This document shows, piece after piece, positions 55,579-63,468 of a stretch of 64,000 nucleotides of DNA. The notes under the pieces were generated by a model, which saw only the letters and a program-made list of their open reading frames with translations, ran no database searches and was not told where the DNA came from. Each line of letters opens with the position of its first letter. The stretch's first letter is position 1. Origin of the DNA: Palaemon carinicauda (Eukaryota; Arthropoda; Malacostraca; Decapoda; Palaemonidae); the NCBI RefSeq assembly GCF_036898095.1, contig NC_090766.1, positions 31,896,972-31,960,971 on the forward strand, in the 5' to 3' direction. Made by a program: the position numbers and the translations under genes.

Positions 55579-58503
55579 TTAGACCAGCTGTTGTGCAGCC
55601 ACCACAGGGCCGATAGAGAACGTATCGAGGCTCCTGTGGGTCACGTCTTGCAGGTAGTGGGCTGTGAAGGTCGTTTGACGCTTCCAGACCCCCGCTTGAA
55701 GTACCTGCGTCACAGAGAAGTTTCTCTTGAAGGCCAGGGATGTAGCAATACCCCTGACATCGTGGGCCCGAGGGCGACGTGACGGAGGAGGGTCAGGATT
55801 CAGGGCATGGTGGATAACCCTACGAATCCAAGCAGAGATGGTGTTCCTTGTGACCCTCCTCTTTGTCCTGCCTGTGCTCACAAACAAAGCTCGCACATGA
55901 GGACGGACTGCAGCCGTTCTCTTCAAGTAGTACCTCAGACACCTCACTGGGCATAGTAGCAGCTGGTCTGGGTCGTTTGTTACAGAACGGAGACTCGCGA
56001 TCCTGAAAGAGTCGAACCGAGGATCCGGCACTCCAGGATTCTGAGTCTTGGCCACAAACTCAGGGACGAACCTGAACGTTACCTCCCCCCATCCCCTTGA
56101 ATGGGCGATGTCGTACGAGAGGCCATGAAGTTCACTAACTCGCTTGGCCGAGGCCAAGGCGAGTAGGAAAGCCGTCTTCCAAGACAGGTGGCGATCGGAG
56201 GCCTGGCGTAATGGCTCGAAGGGAGGTCTCTTGAGAGACCTGAGAACTCGAACCACGTTCCAAGGAGGGGGTCTCACTTCCGACTGGGGGCAGGTAAGCT
56301 CATAGCTACGTATGAGTAAAGAGAGTTCTAGCGATGAAGAAATATCCACGCCCTTCAATCTGAAGGCCAAGCTTAAGGCTGAGCGATAGCCTTTCACTGC
56401 CGAGACAGAAAGGCGCATTTCTTCTCGCAGATACACAAGGAAGTCCGCTATTGCTGGAATAGTGGCATCGAGTGGAGAGATACCCCTTCCACGACACCAA
56501 CCACAAAAGACTCTCCACTTCGCTTGGTAGACTCCCTCAGAGGACCTTCGCAGGTGCCGAGACATTCTCTCCGCAACCTGTTGCGAAAAGCCTCTCTCCG
56601 CGAGGAGACGCTGGATAGTCTCCAGGCGTGAAGCCGAAGCGAGGCTACGGCCCTGTGAGGGACACCGGAGTGGGGTTGTCTGAGAAGCTCGTGTCGTGGA
56701 GGAAGCTCCCTTGGGAGTTCCGTCAGGAGTTGCAGAAGGTCCGGAAACCATTCCGCGTGATGCCATAGCGGAGCTACTAGAGTCATGGAACAGTTGACCG
56801 ATAGTCTGGTCCTGTTGAGCACCCTTCTCATCAGACAGAATGGTGGGAAGGCGTACACGTCGATGTTGTCCCACCGTTGCTGGAAAGCATCTTGCCAGAG
56901 TGCCTTGGGGTCCGGGACTGGTGAGCAGTACAGGGGCAGCTTGAAGTTCAAGGCTGTCGCGAACAAGTCCACCGTCGGGGAACCCCACAAAGTCAGGACT
57001 TTGTTGGCTATCTGAGGATCCAAAGACCACTCGGTACTCACTATCTGCGAAGCCCTGCTCAGACTGTCGGCGAGCACATTCCTCTTGCCAGGAATGAAGC
57101 GAGCTGATAGTGTTATCGAGTGGGTTTCGGTCCACCTCAGAGTCTCTACTGCAAGATGGGATAGCTGTTGCGAAAAAGTGCCTCCCTGCTTGTTGATATA
57201 AGCCACTACCGTGGTGTTGTCGCTCATCACCACCACGGAGTGACCCGCCAGGAACCGTTGGAACTGTTGAAGGGCCAGAAAGACGGCCTTCAATTCTAGC
57301 AGGTTGATGTGTAGGCACTTTTCTGATTCTGACCAAAGGCCTGAGGCCCTCTGGTTCAGAACGTGCGCCCCCCACCCTTCTTTTGACGCGTCCGAAAACA
57401 GAGTCAATTCCGGGGGAAGGACGAGAAGACTCACTCCCTTTCGCAGGTTCTCGTCGGCCAGCCACCACCGCAAGTCCGTCTGTTCCAGAGACCCCATTGG
57501 GATCAGAGTGTCCGGGGAATCGGATCCTTGATTCCACCGGGACTTGAGCCGCCATTGAAGGGATCTCATCCTGAGGCGGCTGTTTGGAACCAGACGGGCC
57601 AGGGAGGATAGGTGGCCCAAGAGACGCAACCACGATTGGGCGGGGAGTTCTTTTCGCCTGAGGAAAGGTTCCGCCACCCTCCTCAGCCTTGCTATCCGGT
57701 CGTCTGATGGAAAGGCTTTGTGGAGATTGGTGTCTATTAGCATGCCTAGATAAACCAGTCGCTGGGACGGCTGCAGAGAGGACTTCTCGAGGTTTACCAC
57801 GATCCCCAGATCCTGGCAAAGATCTAGAAGCCTGTCTCGGTGTCGAAGAAGGGTCGACTCCGAGTCTGCTAGGATCAGCCAATCGTCTAGGTAACGAAGG
57901 AGACGAATGCCGTTCCTGTGCGCCCAAGTCGAAATCAGGGTGAACACTCTGGTGAACACCTGAGGAGCTGTGGAGAGACCGAAACACAGCACCTTGAACT
58001 GGTAGATCTTGTTGTCTAGGCAGAATCTCAGGTACTTCCTGGAAGACGGATGGATTGGGATCTGGAAGTACGCGTCCTTTAGATCCAGTGTACACATGAA
58101 GTCTTGTGGTCTCACCGCAAGTCTGACTGTGTCTGCTGTCTCCATGCTGAACCGGGTTTGTTTGACAAACCTGTTCAGAGCCGAGAGATCGATGACGGGT
58201 CTCCAGTCTCCAGTAGCCTTCTTTACAAGAAAGAGTCGACTGAAGAAGCCTGGAGAGCCGTCCACGACCTCCTGGAGAGCACCCTTCTCGAACATGGTCT
58301 TGACTTCGGCCTGAAGGGCCAGCCCCTTTGCCGATCCCATGGCATAGGAGCTCAACGACACTGGATTCGCTGTCAGGGGAGGTTGAGATGACGTGAACGG
58401 GACGCGATAACCTTGGCCGATCACCGAGATCGTCCAAGCATCGGCCCCGAGATGTTGCCACCTGCGGACGCAACGCTGAAGGCATCCCCCCACAGGTGGA
58501 CAC
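55579..58503 (-). CDS. DIRS-D tyrosine recombinase ORF (974 codons open, overlapping RT)
   Basis: The recombinase proper occupies the last 340 residues, from about 56620. N-terminal DNA-binding part: SSEGVYQAKWRVFCGWC, IPAIADFLVYLREEMRLS and VKGYRSALSLAFRLKG. Catalytic Arg in SAKRVSELHG (residue about 788), H-x-x-R in AHDVRGIATS (about 915) and nucleophile Tyr in AHYLQDV (about 949) are all present. The first 630 codons overlap the RT ORF in another frame and are Ser/Arg/Pro-rich without a known domain; they may be translated or merely lack stops. An overlap of RT and recombinase frames is known for DIRS-1, so expression by frameshift or re-initiation is plausible. Confidence 0.88.
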   Translation of the reverse strand: MSTCGGMPSALRPQVATSRGRCLDDLGDRPRLSRPVHVISTSPDSESSVVELLCHGIGKGAGPSGRSQDHVREGCSPGGRGRLSRLLQSTLSCKEGYWRLETRHRSLGSEQVCQTNPVQHGDSRHSQTCGETTRLHVYTGSKGRVLPDPNPSVFQEVPEILPRQQDLPVQGAVFRSLHSSSGVHQSVHPDFDLGAQERHSSPSLPRRLADPSRLGVDPSSTPRQASRSLPGSGDRGKPREVLSAAVPATGLSRHANRHQSPQSLSIRRPDSKAEEGGGTFPQAKRTPRPIVVASLGPPILPGPSGSKQPPQDEIPSMAAQVPVESRIRFPGHSDPNGVSGTDGLAVVAGRREPAKGSESSRPSPGIDSVFGRVKRRVGGARSEPEGLRPLVRIRKVPTHQPARIEGRLSGPSTVPTVPGGSLRGGDERQHHGSGLYQQAGRHFFATAIPSCSRDSEVDRNPLDNTISSLHSWQEECARRQSEQGFADSEYRVVFGSSDSQQSPDFVGFPDGGLVRDSLELQAAPVLLTSPGPQGTLARCFPATVGQHRRVRLPTILSDEKGAQQDQTIGQLFHDSSSSAMASRGMVSGPSATPDGTPKGASSTTRASQTTPLRCPSQGRSLASASRLETIQRLLAERGFSQQVAERMSRHLRRSSEGVYQAKWRVFCGWCRGRGISPLDATIPAIADFLVYLREEMRLSVSAVKGYRSALSLAFRLKGVDISSSLELSLLIRSYELTCPQSEVRPPPWNVVRVLRSLKRPPFEPLRQASDRHLSWKTAFLLALASAKRVSELHGLSYDIAHSRGWGEVTFRFVPEFVAKTQNPGVPDPRFDSFRIASLRSVTNDPDQLLLCPVRCLRYYLKRTAAVRPHVRALFVSTGRTKRRVTRNTISAWIRRVIHHALNPDPPPSRRPRAHDVRGIATSLAFKRNFSVTQVLQAGVWKRQTTFTAHYLQDVTHRSLDTFSIGPVVAAQQLV

Positions 58504-58835
58504 GCAGGGGGACTGCCACCCCTAGGGCTTGCGGCCGCGGCCGCCACCCCTAGAAGTCTTGCCTCCCCTGGAGGACTTACCACCCCTCTTGACCTTGGCT
58601 GGAAAGGGCTGGGGCTTAGACACCACTTTCTTAGCTGCCGGTGCCTGTTTTGGAGCCTTACGAGGCTGTTGCTGCTGTTGTGGCGGGGCTGGAGGCTTAT
58701 AGGGCCGAGTTGTAAGGGCCCTGTGGAGGAGGGAGTCCGTGCTGGATTTCCTCCACCTCTCAGCCGTTCGCTCCAAGTCTTGAGGCTCAAACAGGCTCTC
58801 CCCCAGGAGGGAGGCATGTCGGAGCCTACACACAT
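56448..58835 (-). CDS. DIRS-D reverse transcriptase–RNase H–Dam-like protein
   Basis: 795 codons, no interruption. RT: VKTMFEKGALQEVV, LFLVKKATGDWRPVIDLSA, FMCTLDLKDAYFQIPIHP, VLCFGLSTAPQVFTRVF and catalytic LRYLDDWLILAD (residue about 315). RNase H: TLFSDASKEGWGAHV (about 478), INLLELKAV, VVMSDNTTVVAYINKQGG (about 545) and NVLADSLSRA. C-terminal Dam-like domain of DIRS elements: TVDLFATALNFKLPLYCSPVPDP and DVYAFPPFCLMRRVL (about 660); PPF stands in for the methylase PPY motif, so methylation activity is uncertain. The ORF overlaps gag by about 310 bases in another frame; the true start is unclear, and conserved sequence begins near residue 110. Confidence 0.92.
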   Translation of the reverse strand: MCVGSDMPPSWGRACLSLKTWSERLRGGGNPARTPSSTGPLQLGPISLQPRHNSSNSLVRLQNRHRQLRKWCLSPSPFQPRSRGVVSPPGEARLLGVAAAAASPRGGSPPACPPVGGCLQRCVRRWQHLGADAWTISVIGQGYRVPFTSSQPPLTANPVSLSSYAMGSAKGLALQAEVKTMFEKGALQEVVDGSPGFFSRLFLVKKATGDWRPVIDLSALNRFVKQTRFSMETADTVRLAVRPQDFMCTLDLKDAYFQIPIHPSSRKYLRFCLDNKIYQFKVLCFGLSTAPQVFTRVFTLISTWAHRNGIRLLRYLDDWLILADSESTLLRHRDRLLDLCQDLGIVVNLEKSSLQPSQRLVYLGMLIDTNLHKAFPSDDRIARLRRVAEPFLRRKELPAQSWLRLLGHLSSLARLVPNSRLRMRSLQWRLKSRWNQGSDSPDTLIPMGSLEQTDLRWWLADENLRKGVSLLVLPPELTLFSDASKEGWGAHVLNQRASGLWSESEKCLHINLLELKAVFLALQQFQRFLAGHSVVVMSDNTTVVAYINKQGGTFSQQLSHLAVETLRWTETHSITLSARFIPGKRNVLADSLSRASQIVSTEWSLDPQIANKVLTLWGSPTVDLFATALNFKLPLYCSPVPDPKALWQDAFQQRWDNIDVYAFPPFCLMRRVLNRTRLSVNCSMTLVAPLWHHAEWFPDLLQLLTELPRELPPRHELLRQPHSGVPHRAVASLRLHAWRLSSVSSRREAFRNRLRRECLGTCEGPLRESTKRSGESFVVGVVEGVSLHSMPLFQQ

Positions 58836-61800
58836 CTACGGCGGGGACCTTCGGATGGAATCTCTCGGACACAGCATCGCGACGCTTCAACACCGAGTTG
58901 GCCCACAGGGTGGTAACCTGGTGCGCCAAGAACTCGATGGAGCGGGTGCCCGAGAGCAAGAAGGTCTCTAGGGCCTTCCTATTGGTCTCCTTGGACAAGT
59001 CCTCAGATCGCAATAGGATGCCCAGAGATCCTAACCAGAAGTCCAGCCACGAAGTGGCCTGCATGGCACACTTAGCGACCTTCTCGTGGTTAAGGATCTC
59101 TGCCGCCGAGAACGACACCTGCCGGGCAGAGAGTTTCTCCAAGGGAACTCCCTTCGCCAGCTCCTCCACAGAGTGATGGAGCGGAAGAGCGAGGTTGTGC
59201 TCACCCAGGATCTCGAAATACCTCCTCTGCTGAAGGCGAGGAGGAGGGATGAGTTTGTTCCCGGCAGTGGAACGACTGGAGGAGGCAAGAAGTGCGAGCT
59301 GAGCATTGGCCCTAGCTCTGGCACTCTTCAGCCCCCGAGACCAGGGCAGAGCTGCACTGGTCTTAGGGGCCTTCCGAACGTCGAACACTTCATCCAGAAT
59401 TGTGTCTTTGCCTTCACGGGGGGGGATGACTGGATCCGTAAGACTGTTAAGTTGCCTTATCAGGCTTAGGACCTGCCAGAAGGCATGTTCGGACTCTTGC
59501 TGTTCTCCTCCCTGTGGGCTGGCAGCTAAGTCTCCTGCCCCAGGAATCTCTTCCTGGGGTGATACGTGGACATTCCCCTGGGTAGTCATGGGTTCCTGTC
59601 GAATCCTTGCAGAGGATTTAGGGATGGTCTTGGAATCCTTGGGCTCCCTCCTAGGAGGGATACAGGATCCCAACAACGAGGTTCGAGGGGCCCCTTCCTC
59701 ACGAGACAATTCTCCTGCCTGAAGCGAAGTCTCCCCCCCTGGTGCCGGGGGGAAGACTACCGGTCCACTGGACTCACCTGAGGACGGAAAGGCCTCGTCC
59801 ACGGGAGAAGGAGAGAGTACTCGTGCAGGAGAGGGGACCCTCGAGACCGACCTCTTGGGAACCAACTTCGCCCTGGGGGAAGTCACCACGAAGTCCACTC
59901 CTCTCTTTCTCTTCAGCGAAGGAGAGACAGCCGCTGGTTTGTTACCCTGGCCGGCGAGTGCTGGTTTCATAACCCTCACTAACGCCCGTGCCAGCGGACC
60001 AAACCAAGTCTGCTGCTCAAAGGACACAGAGTCCGAAATCCTCGCTAAGGTGAAAGGGATCGGGCGATCCTTTGGAGTGGACACGACGGTACCTGCCTGA
60101 AAAGAAGGTGGGGAAGAATGTTGTAATGACCTGTCCTCGTCCTGCAATACCAACCTGTGCTTGGATGGAGGTGATCCCGAGTGCCGTCTAGGAGCACGCG
60201 TCCCTGCTGCTACCACCGGCTGTGGAATTCGCCGCGAACTATGGTCGCGCGAGGGTGAACGGTCGCGCAAAGGCGAATGGTCGCGCGGGCGCGCAGGCGA
60301 GCGGTCGCGCGGGCGCGCAGGCGAGCGATCGCGCGGGCGCGCAGGCGAGCGATCGCGCGGGCGCGCAGGCGAGCGATCGCGCGGGCGCGCAGGCGAGCGA
60401 TCGCGCGGGCGCGCAGGCGAGTGGGCGTGAGGGTGGGCAGGAAAAGGAACACGTGTCCGAGGCGACGAACGCAAGCGATGGCGCGACGGCGAGGGATCGT
60501 GCTGCCGCGTAGGTGAAGAAGATCGCTGGCGATAATGATCACGTGATGGTAAGCGATGGCGAGCAGCATGTGAAGGTGAATGATTGCGCGCAAGAGGGCG
60601 GTCGTTCAGGGTTGAGCGATGAGGAGCAGCATGCGTAAGCGGGCGATCGTTCAGGGTTGTGCGATGGCGAGCAGCATGCGTAGGTGAATGATCGCGTGAA
60701 AGGGTGCGATGGTGATCAGCATCCGCAGGAAGGCGATCGTTCAGGGTTGTGCGATGAGGAGCAGCATGCGAAAGCGGGCGATCGTGCAGGGTTGTGCGAT
60801 GGCGAGCAGCATGCGCAGGTGAATGATCGCGTGAAAGGGTGCGATGGTGATCAGCATCCGCAGGAGGGCGATCGTTCAGGGTATTGCGATGAGGAGCAGC
60901 ATGCGAAAGCGGGCGATCGTGCAGGGTTGTGCGATGGCGAGCAGCATGCGTAAGCGGGCGATCGTGCAGGGTTGTGCGATGGTGATCAGCATCCGCAGGA
61001 GGGCGATCGTTCAGGGTATTGCGATGAGGAGCAGCATGCGTAAGCGGGCGATCAGGCAGGTTCGTGCGATGGCGGGCAGCATGTGAAGGTGATCGCTGGC
61101 GAACTGGTGATCGCTGGCGAGCTGGTGATCGCTGGCGAGCTGGTGATCGCTGGCGAGCTGGTGATCGCTGGCGAGCAGAAGGTCGACGCGTGTCCTGTGA
61201 GAGGATAGGTTCACGAGCAGGAACGGGAAGATCGCTGGCGCGTTGGCGAACATGTGTTTCTGACACACGATGGTGAGCAGGGAGTTCAGCAGGAACTAAA
61301 GGGTGGTCAGAGACCGCAGGGCGATGGTCCTCAAATGAGCGCTGACGCTCGGAAGAGAGCTGACGAGCAGGAGAGCGCTGGCGAGGGGGGCGAACCTCAG
61401 GAGAGAGCCGACGAGCAGGTGAGCGTCGGCGAGCAGGAGAGTCTTGGCGAGCAGGAGATCGTCGACGAGCAGGAGATCGCTGGCGAGCAGGAGATCGTCG
61501 ACGAGCAGGAGATCGCTGGCGAGCAGGAGAGCGCTTGTGCGCTGGCCCTGCTCGCGTAAGGGAAGAATCCCTTAGCCCCGAAGGGACCGTTGCCCGTCGG
61601 GTGACGAGTTCTCCAGAAGGCGAAGATCCGGCAGGAGATGGAGAGCGGTCCGCAGAGAGGTTCAAGGAGGGCGGAGTAGTCGGTTGAGGCTGACGAGGAG
61701 AGTCCCCCCCGGAGGACGAAGACCCAAAAAGGCGCCTCTTAGTCCCCCTGTAAGGGGAAGGGAGGCCCTTGTGTAGAGGGCGGTGAGCCTTACGGCGGAG

Positions 61801-62592
61801 GCGGCCTCGGGGGAGATCGTCGGGACCATCGGTCCTCCGAAGGGGAGTCTCCTTCAAAACACTTCCCTCAGAAGGAAGCTGGGCAGCAGTCGAGACCGAA
61901 GGACTCACTTCCCCCTTCGAAGGATGCACGGAAGGAGGAGGAGAGCCTAGAGCACCATCACCAGCAACAGCACCTGCGTCGGAAGGCCCAGCCACGTCGG
62001 AGGCCTCTGTCACCACGACGTCGACAATAGACAGAGGGTCTACCTCCGCTACCCCCGGCGACTGTTTAACAGCGGCCCCCAACGAGACAAGGTCAATAAG
62101 AGCGACCCTGGAGGGCAAGCCCTTAAGCCCCAGGGACGACCAAATCTGCAACAGATCATCACTGGATAAAGAATTATTATCAATAACCTCCCCCGGAGGA
62201 GGAGGGGGAACCGCCTCGCTATGGGAGGCGACGCCCTCTCCCCCCACCGAAGGTAGGGAAACAGAACAAGGGCCTGCGCTCCCACTCGGACGACTCTCCT
62301 TAGGAGGCGGACGAGGGGGAGCTTCGGAGGAGGTTTGGGCGGCGGAAGAAGAGTCCCGAGAACCTTCCTCCTTCAAGGCTAACCCCGGAGGAGAACGGTC
62401 TCTCTTGGACTTCTTCTTACGCCGACGGCCAAACCTCTCCCACTGGGAGGCAGACCACTCCCTACACTCACGGCACATGTTATCCTGGTCGCACCGTCGG
62501 CCCCGACATTGAGGGCAGAGGGTGTGAGGATCCGTACTCACGTCCGACATGAAAGTCCCACAAGGACGGCCGGCAACTCCAGGGCATGTCCG
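58522..62592 (-). CDS. DIRS-D Gag with long Arg-Ser-Pro repeat region
   Basis: 1356 residues from the ATG at 62592 (MRTCPGVAGRPC); the frame extends to 62640, but this is the more likely start. The N-terminus carries a Cys cluster (CPQCRGRRCDQDNMCREC), possibly zinc-binding. A Ser/Pro-rich linker follows, then about 430 residues of tandem repeats (61550..60270): RSPARQ/RSPARR units, HAARHRTTLHDRP-type units and six copies of RSPARPRD. The C-terminal 450 residues are helical (LALPLHHSVEELAKGVPLEKL, WLDFWLGSLGILLRSEDLS) and end in a Gly/Arg/Lys-rich basic tail (KRGGKSSRGGKTSRGG). The RS-like repeats resemble those of splicing-factor tails. Gag function is inferred from position and the basic tail. 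Confidence 0.82.
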   Translation of the reverse strand, partial: RTCPGVAGRPCGTFMSDVSTDPHTLCPQCRGRRCDQDNMCRECREWSASQWERFGRRRKKKSKRDRSPPGLALKEEGSRDSSSAAQTSSEAPPRPPPKESRPSGSAGPCSVSLPSVGGEGVASHSEAVPPPPPGEVIDNNSLSSDDLLQIWSSLGLKGLPSRVALIDLVSLGAAVKQSPGVAEVDPLSIVDVVVTEASDVAGPSDAGAVAGDGALGSPPPSVHPSKGEVSPSVSTAAQLPSEGSVLKETPLRRTDGPDDLPRGRLRRKAHRPLHKGLPSPYRGTKRRLFGSSSSGGDSPRQPQPTTPPSLNLSADRSPSPAGSSPSGELVTRRATVPSGLRDSSLTRAGPAHKRSPARQRSPARRRSPARQRSPARRRSPARQDSPARRRSPARRLSPEVRPPRQRSPARQLSSERQRSFEDHRPAVSDHPLVPAELPAHHRVSETHVRQRASDLPVPAREPILSQDTRRPSARQRSPARQRSPARQRSPARQRSPVRQRSPSHAARHRTNLPDRPLTHAAPHRNTLNDRPPADADHHRTTLHDRPLTHAARHRTTLHDRPLSHAAPHRNTLNDRPPADADHHRTLSRDHSPAHAARHRTTLHDRPLSHAAPHRTTLNDRLPADADHHRTLSRDHSPTHAARHRTTLNDRPLTHAAPHRSTLNDRPLARNHSPSHAARHRLPSRDHYRQRSSSPTRQHDPSPSRHRLRSSPRTRVPFPAHPHAHSPARPRDRSPARPRDRSPARPRDRSPARPRDRSPARPRDRSPARPRDHSPLRDRSPSRDHSSRRIPQPVVAAGTRAPRRHSGSPPSKHRLVLQDEDRSLQHSSPPSFQAGTVVSTPKDRPIPFTLARISDSVSFEQQTWFGPLARALVRVMKPALAGQGNKPAAVSPSLKRKRGVDFVVTSPRAKLVPKRSVSRVPSPARVLSPSPVDEAFPSSGESSGPVVFPPAPGGETSLQAGELSREEGAPRTSLLGSCIPPRREPKDSKTIPKSSARIRQEPMTTQGNVHVSPQEEIPGAGDLAASPQGGEQQESEHAFWQVLSLIRQLNSLTDPVIPPREGKDTILDEVFDVRKAPKTSAALPWSRGLKSARARANAQLALLASSSRSTAGNKLIPPPRLQQRRYFEILGEHNLALPLHHSVEELAKGVPLEKLSARQVSFSAAEILNHEKVAKCAMQATSWLDFWLGSLGILLRSEDLSKETNRKALETFLLSGTRSIEFLAHQVTTLWANSVLKRRDAVSERFHPKVPAVDVCRLRHASLLGESLFEPQDLERTAERWRKSSTDSLLHRALTTRPYKPPAPPQQQQQPRKAPKQAPAAKKVVSKPQPFPAKVKRGGKSSRGGKTSRGGGRGRKP
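60277..61555 (-). repeat. In-frame tandem repeats in DIRS-D gag
   Basis: Sub-arrays: a 24-bp unit (GCGATCGCGCGGGCGCGCAG...) about six times at 60280..60425; a unit of roughly 60 to 150 bp with GCATGCG and GATCGTTCAGGGTTGTGCGATG at 60560..61080; an 18-bp unit GATCGCTGGCGAGCTGGT five times at 61090..61180; and GAGCAGGAGA-type units at 61360..61555. All repeat lengths keep the gag frame open. Confidence 0.9.
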
Positions 62593-62721
62593 CATATTAA
62601 ATAAAAGAAAATAACTGAAGGTCAACTTCCAACCAATCACACAAGCTGTAAAGAAAAAGAAGAAAATTAAAGGCTGTCAGCGAAGGCGATGAACAGACAC
62701 GTCTGATCACCGCCGAGCCAA

Positions 62722-62878
62722 AAGTGAAGTGAAGCAAGTCACCGGTGTGTGGAGGGGGGAGGGGTAGCAAGCTACCCTTCCCCACCCCCCGCTAACTAGC
62801 GCGGGGGTAATTAACCCTCGTTAAAAACTATTGGCTCGTCATTTCAGCTGCGCTAAAAGTAAACCCTTTGTAAATAGC
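62722..62878 (-). repeat. DIRS-D inverted terminal repeat, 5' copy
   Basis: Reverse complement of 54801..54957. Only about 130 bases separate it from the gag start, so there is no long leader as in lineage I. Confidence 0.93.
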
Positions 62879-62906
62879 GTGGTTTGTATTTCGGTTACGG
62901 AACAAA

Positions 62907-63104
62907 TTCTAAATTTGCTCTCCCTTACACTCCCTACTGAGTGTAGGGGCTGCTGTCAATACCTGGAAAGGAACAATAACACATTAAGACATTTTTGGAA
63001 AAAGGGGGCTTGAGGGATACAAAAGAAAAAAAATAAAATCAAATATATTTCATACACACACAAACCACTAAAGTTTTCTCAGTCACAAACCCTTATATAT
63101 TGCA
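62907..63104 (-). repeat. Gypsy 5' LTR, second fragment
   Basis: It continues TCTAAATTTGCTCTCCC exactly as in the other LTR at 38257, and ends TATATATTGCA. Confidence 0.93.
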
Positions 63105-63108
63105 ACGT
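63105..63108. repeat. Target-site duplication ACGT, right copy
   Basis: Same four bases as 30763..30766, directly after the LTR end CA. Confidence 0.9.
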
Positions 63109-63468
63109 TGTGGCAGACGCACTCTCCAGGACGACACCGTTGGAGTCAGAATGGTCACTAGATCGCAAATCCTTTCAATGGATCCTCTCCCAAGTGCCGG
63201 ATCTCCACGTAGATCTCTTTGCGACGGAGTCCAACCACAAACTGAAATGTTATGTGGCCCCCAACCTGGACCCTTGGGCTTACGCCACGGATGCCATGTC
63301 TCTGGACTGGAACACCTGGGAAAGGATTTACCTTTTCCCACCGGTGAACCTACTGATGAAGGTGCTGGACAAACTTCGAACCTTCAAAGGTCAAGTAGCC
63401 CTGGTGGCCCCAATTGGCCCAAGAGCAATTGGTTCCCTCTTTTACTGGAGCTGAATCTCCACCCTCAC
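63105..63468 (+). pseudogene. DIRS-C RNase H end and methylase-like domain
   Basis: This continues the RNase H interrupted at 30766: VADALSRTTPLESEWSLDRKSF. Then HVDLFATESNHKLKCYVAPNLDP, AMSLDWNTWERIYLFPPVNLLMKVLDKLRTFKG and VALVAP, the Dam-like DIRS domain, as in DIRS-B. A small indel near 63405 moves the end (GPNWPKSNWFPLLLEL) to the neighbouring frame. The protein is only complete when joined across the Gypsy element. Confidence 0.85.

Larger units (their letters stand above)
54753..62906 (-). mobile_element. DIRS-D: largely intact lineage II DIRS retrotransposon
   Basis: The empty site in the other LTR (GGAAATATTCTAAATTT, near 38255) fixes the ends to within two bases. Inverted terminal repeats of 157 bp lie at 54801..54957 and 62722..62878. 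The internal complementary region at 55009..55100 fuses both tails. On the minus strand three long uninterrupted ORFs follow: gag (1372 residues), RT/RNase H/methylase-like (795) and tyrosine recombinase (974, overlapping RT). No inactivating lesion was seen in any catalytic motif, so this is the best candidate for an active or recently active copy in the window. Confidence 0.93.
30767..63104 (-). mobile_element. Ty3/Gypsy LTR retrotransposon, complete, carrying three nested elements
   Basis: On the minus strand: 5' LTR (63104..62907 and 54753..53640, split by DIRS-D), primer-binding site, gag-region ORF, LINE insertion, gag, frameshift signal, pol, polypurine tract, and 3' LTR (38456..37644 and 31263..30767, split by DIRS-E). 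Without insertions each LTR is about 1.31 kb, with TG...CA ends. I counted about 15 differences between the LTRs, near 1.2 percent, so it is fairly young. The gene order protease–RT–RNase H–integrase makes it Ty3/Gypsy. No env-like frame is seen. Confidence 0.93.

Noticed and set aside
57300..60600. Many open frames on the plus strand opposite DIRS-D genes
   Set aside because: They are antisense shadows of GC-rich coding sequence and contain no domain motifs.
60277..61180. Regular repeats resembling a CRISPR array
   Set aside because: The units are contiguous without unique spacers, keep the gag frame and sit in a eukaryotic element.
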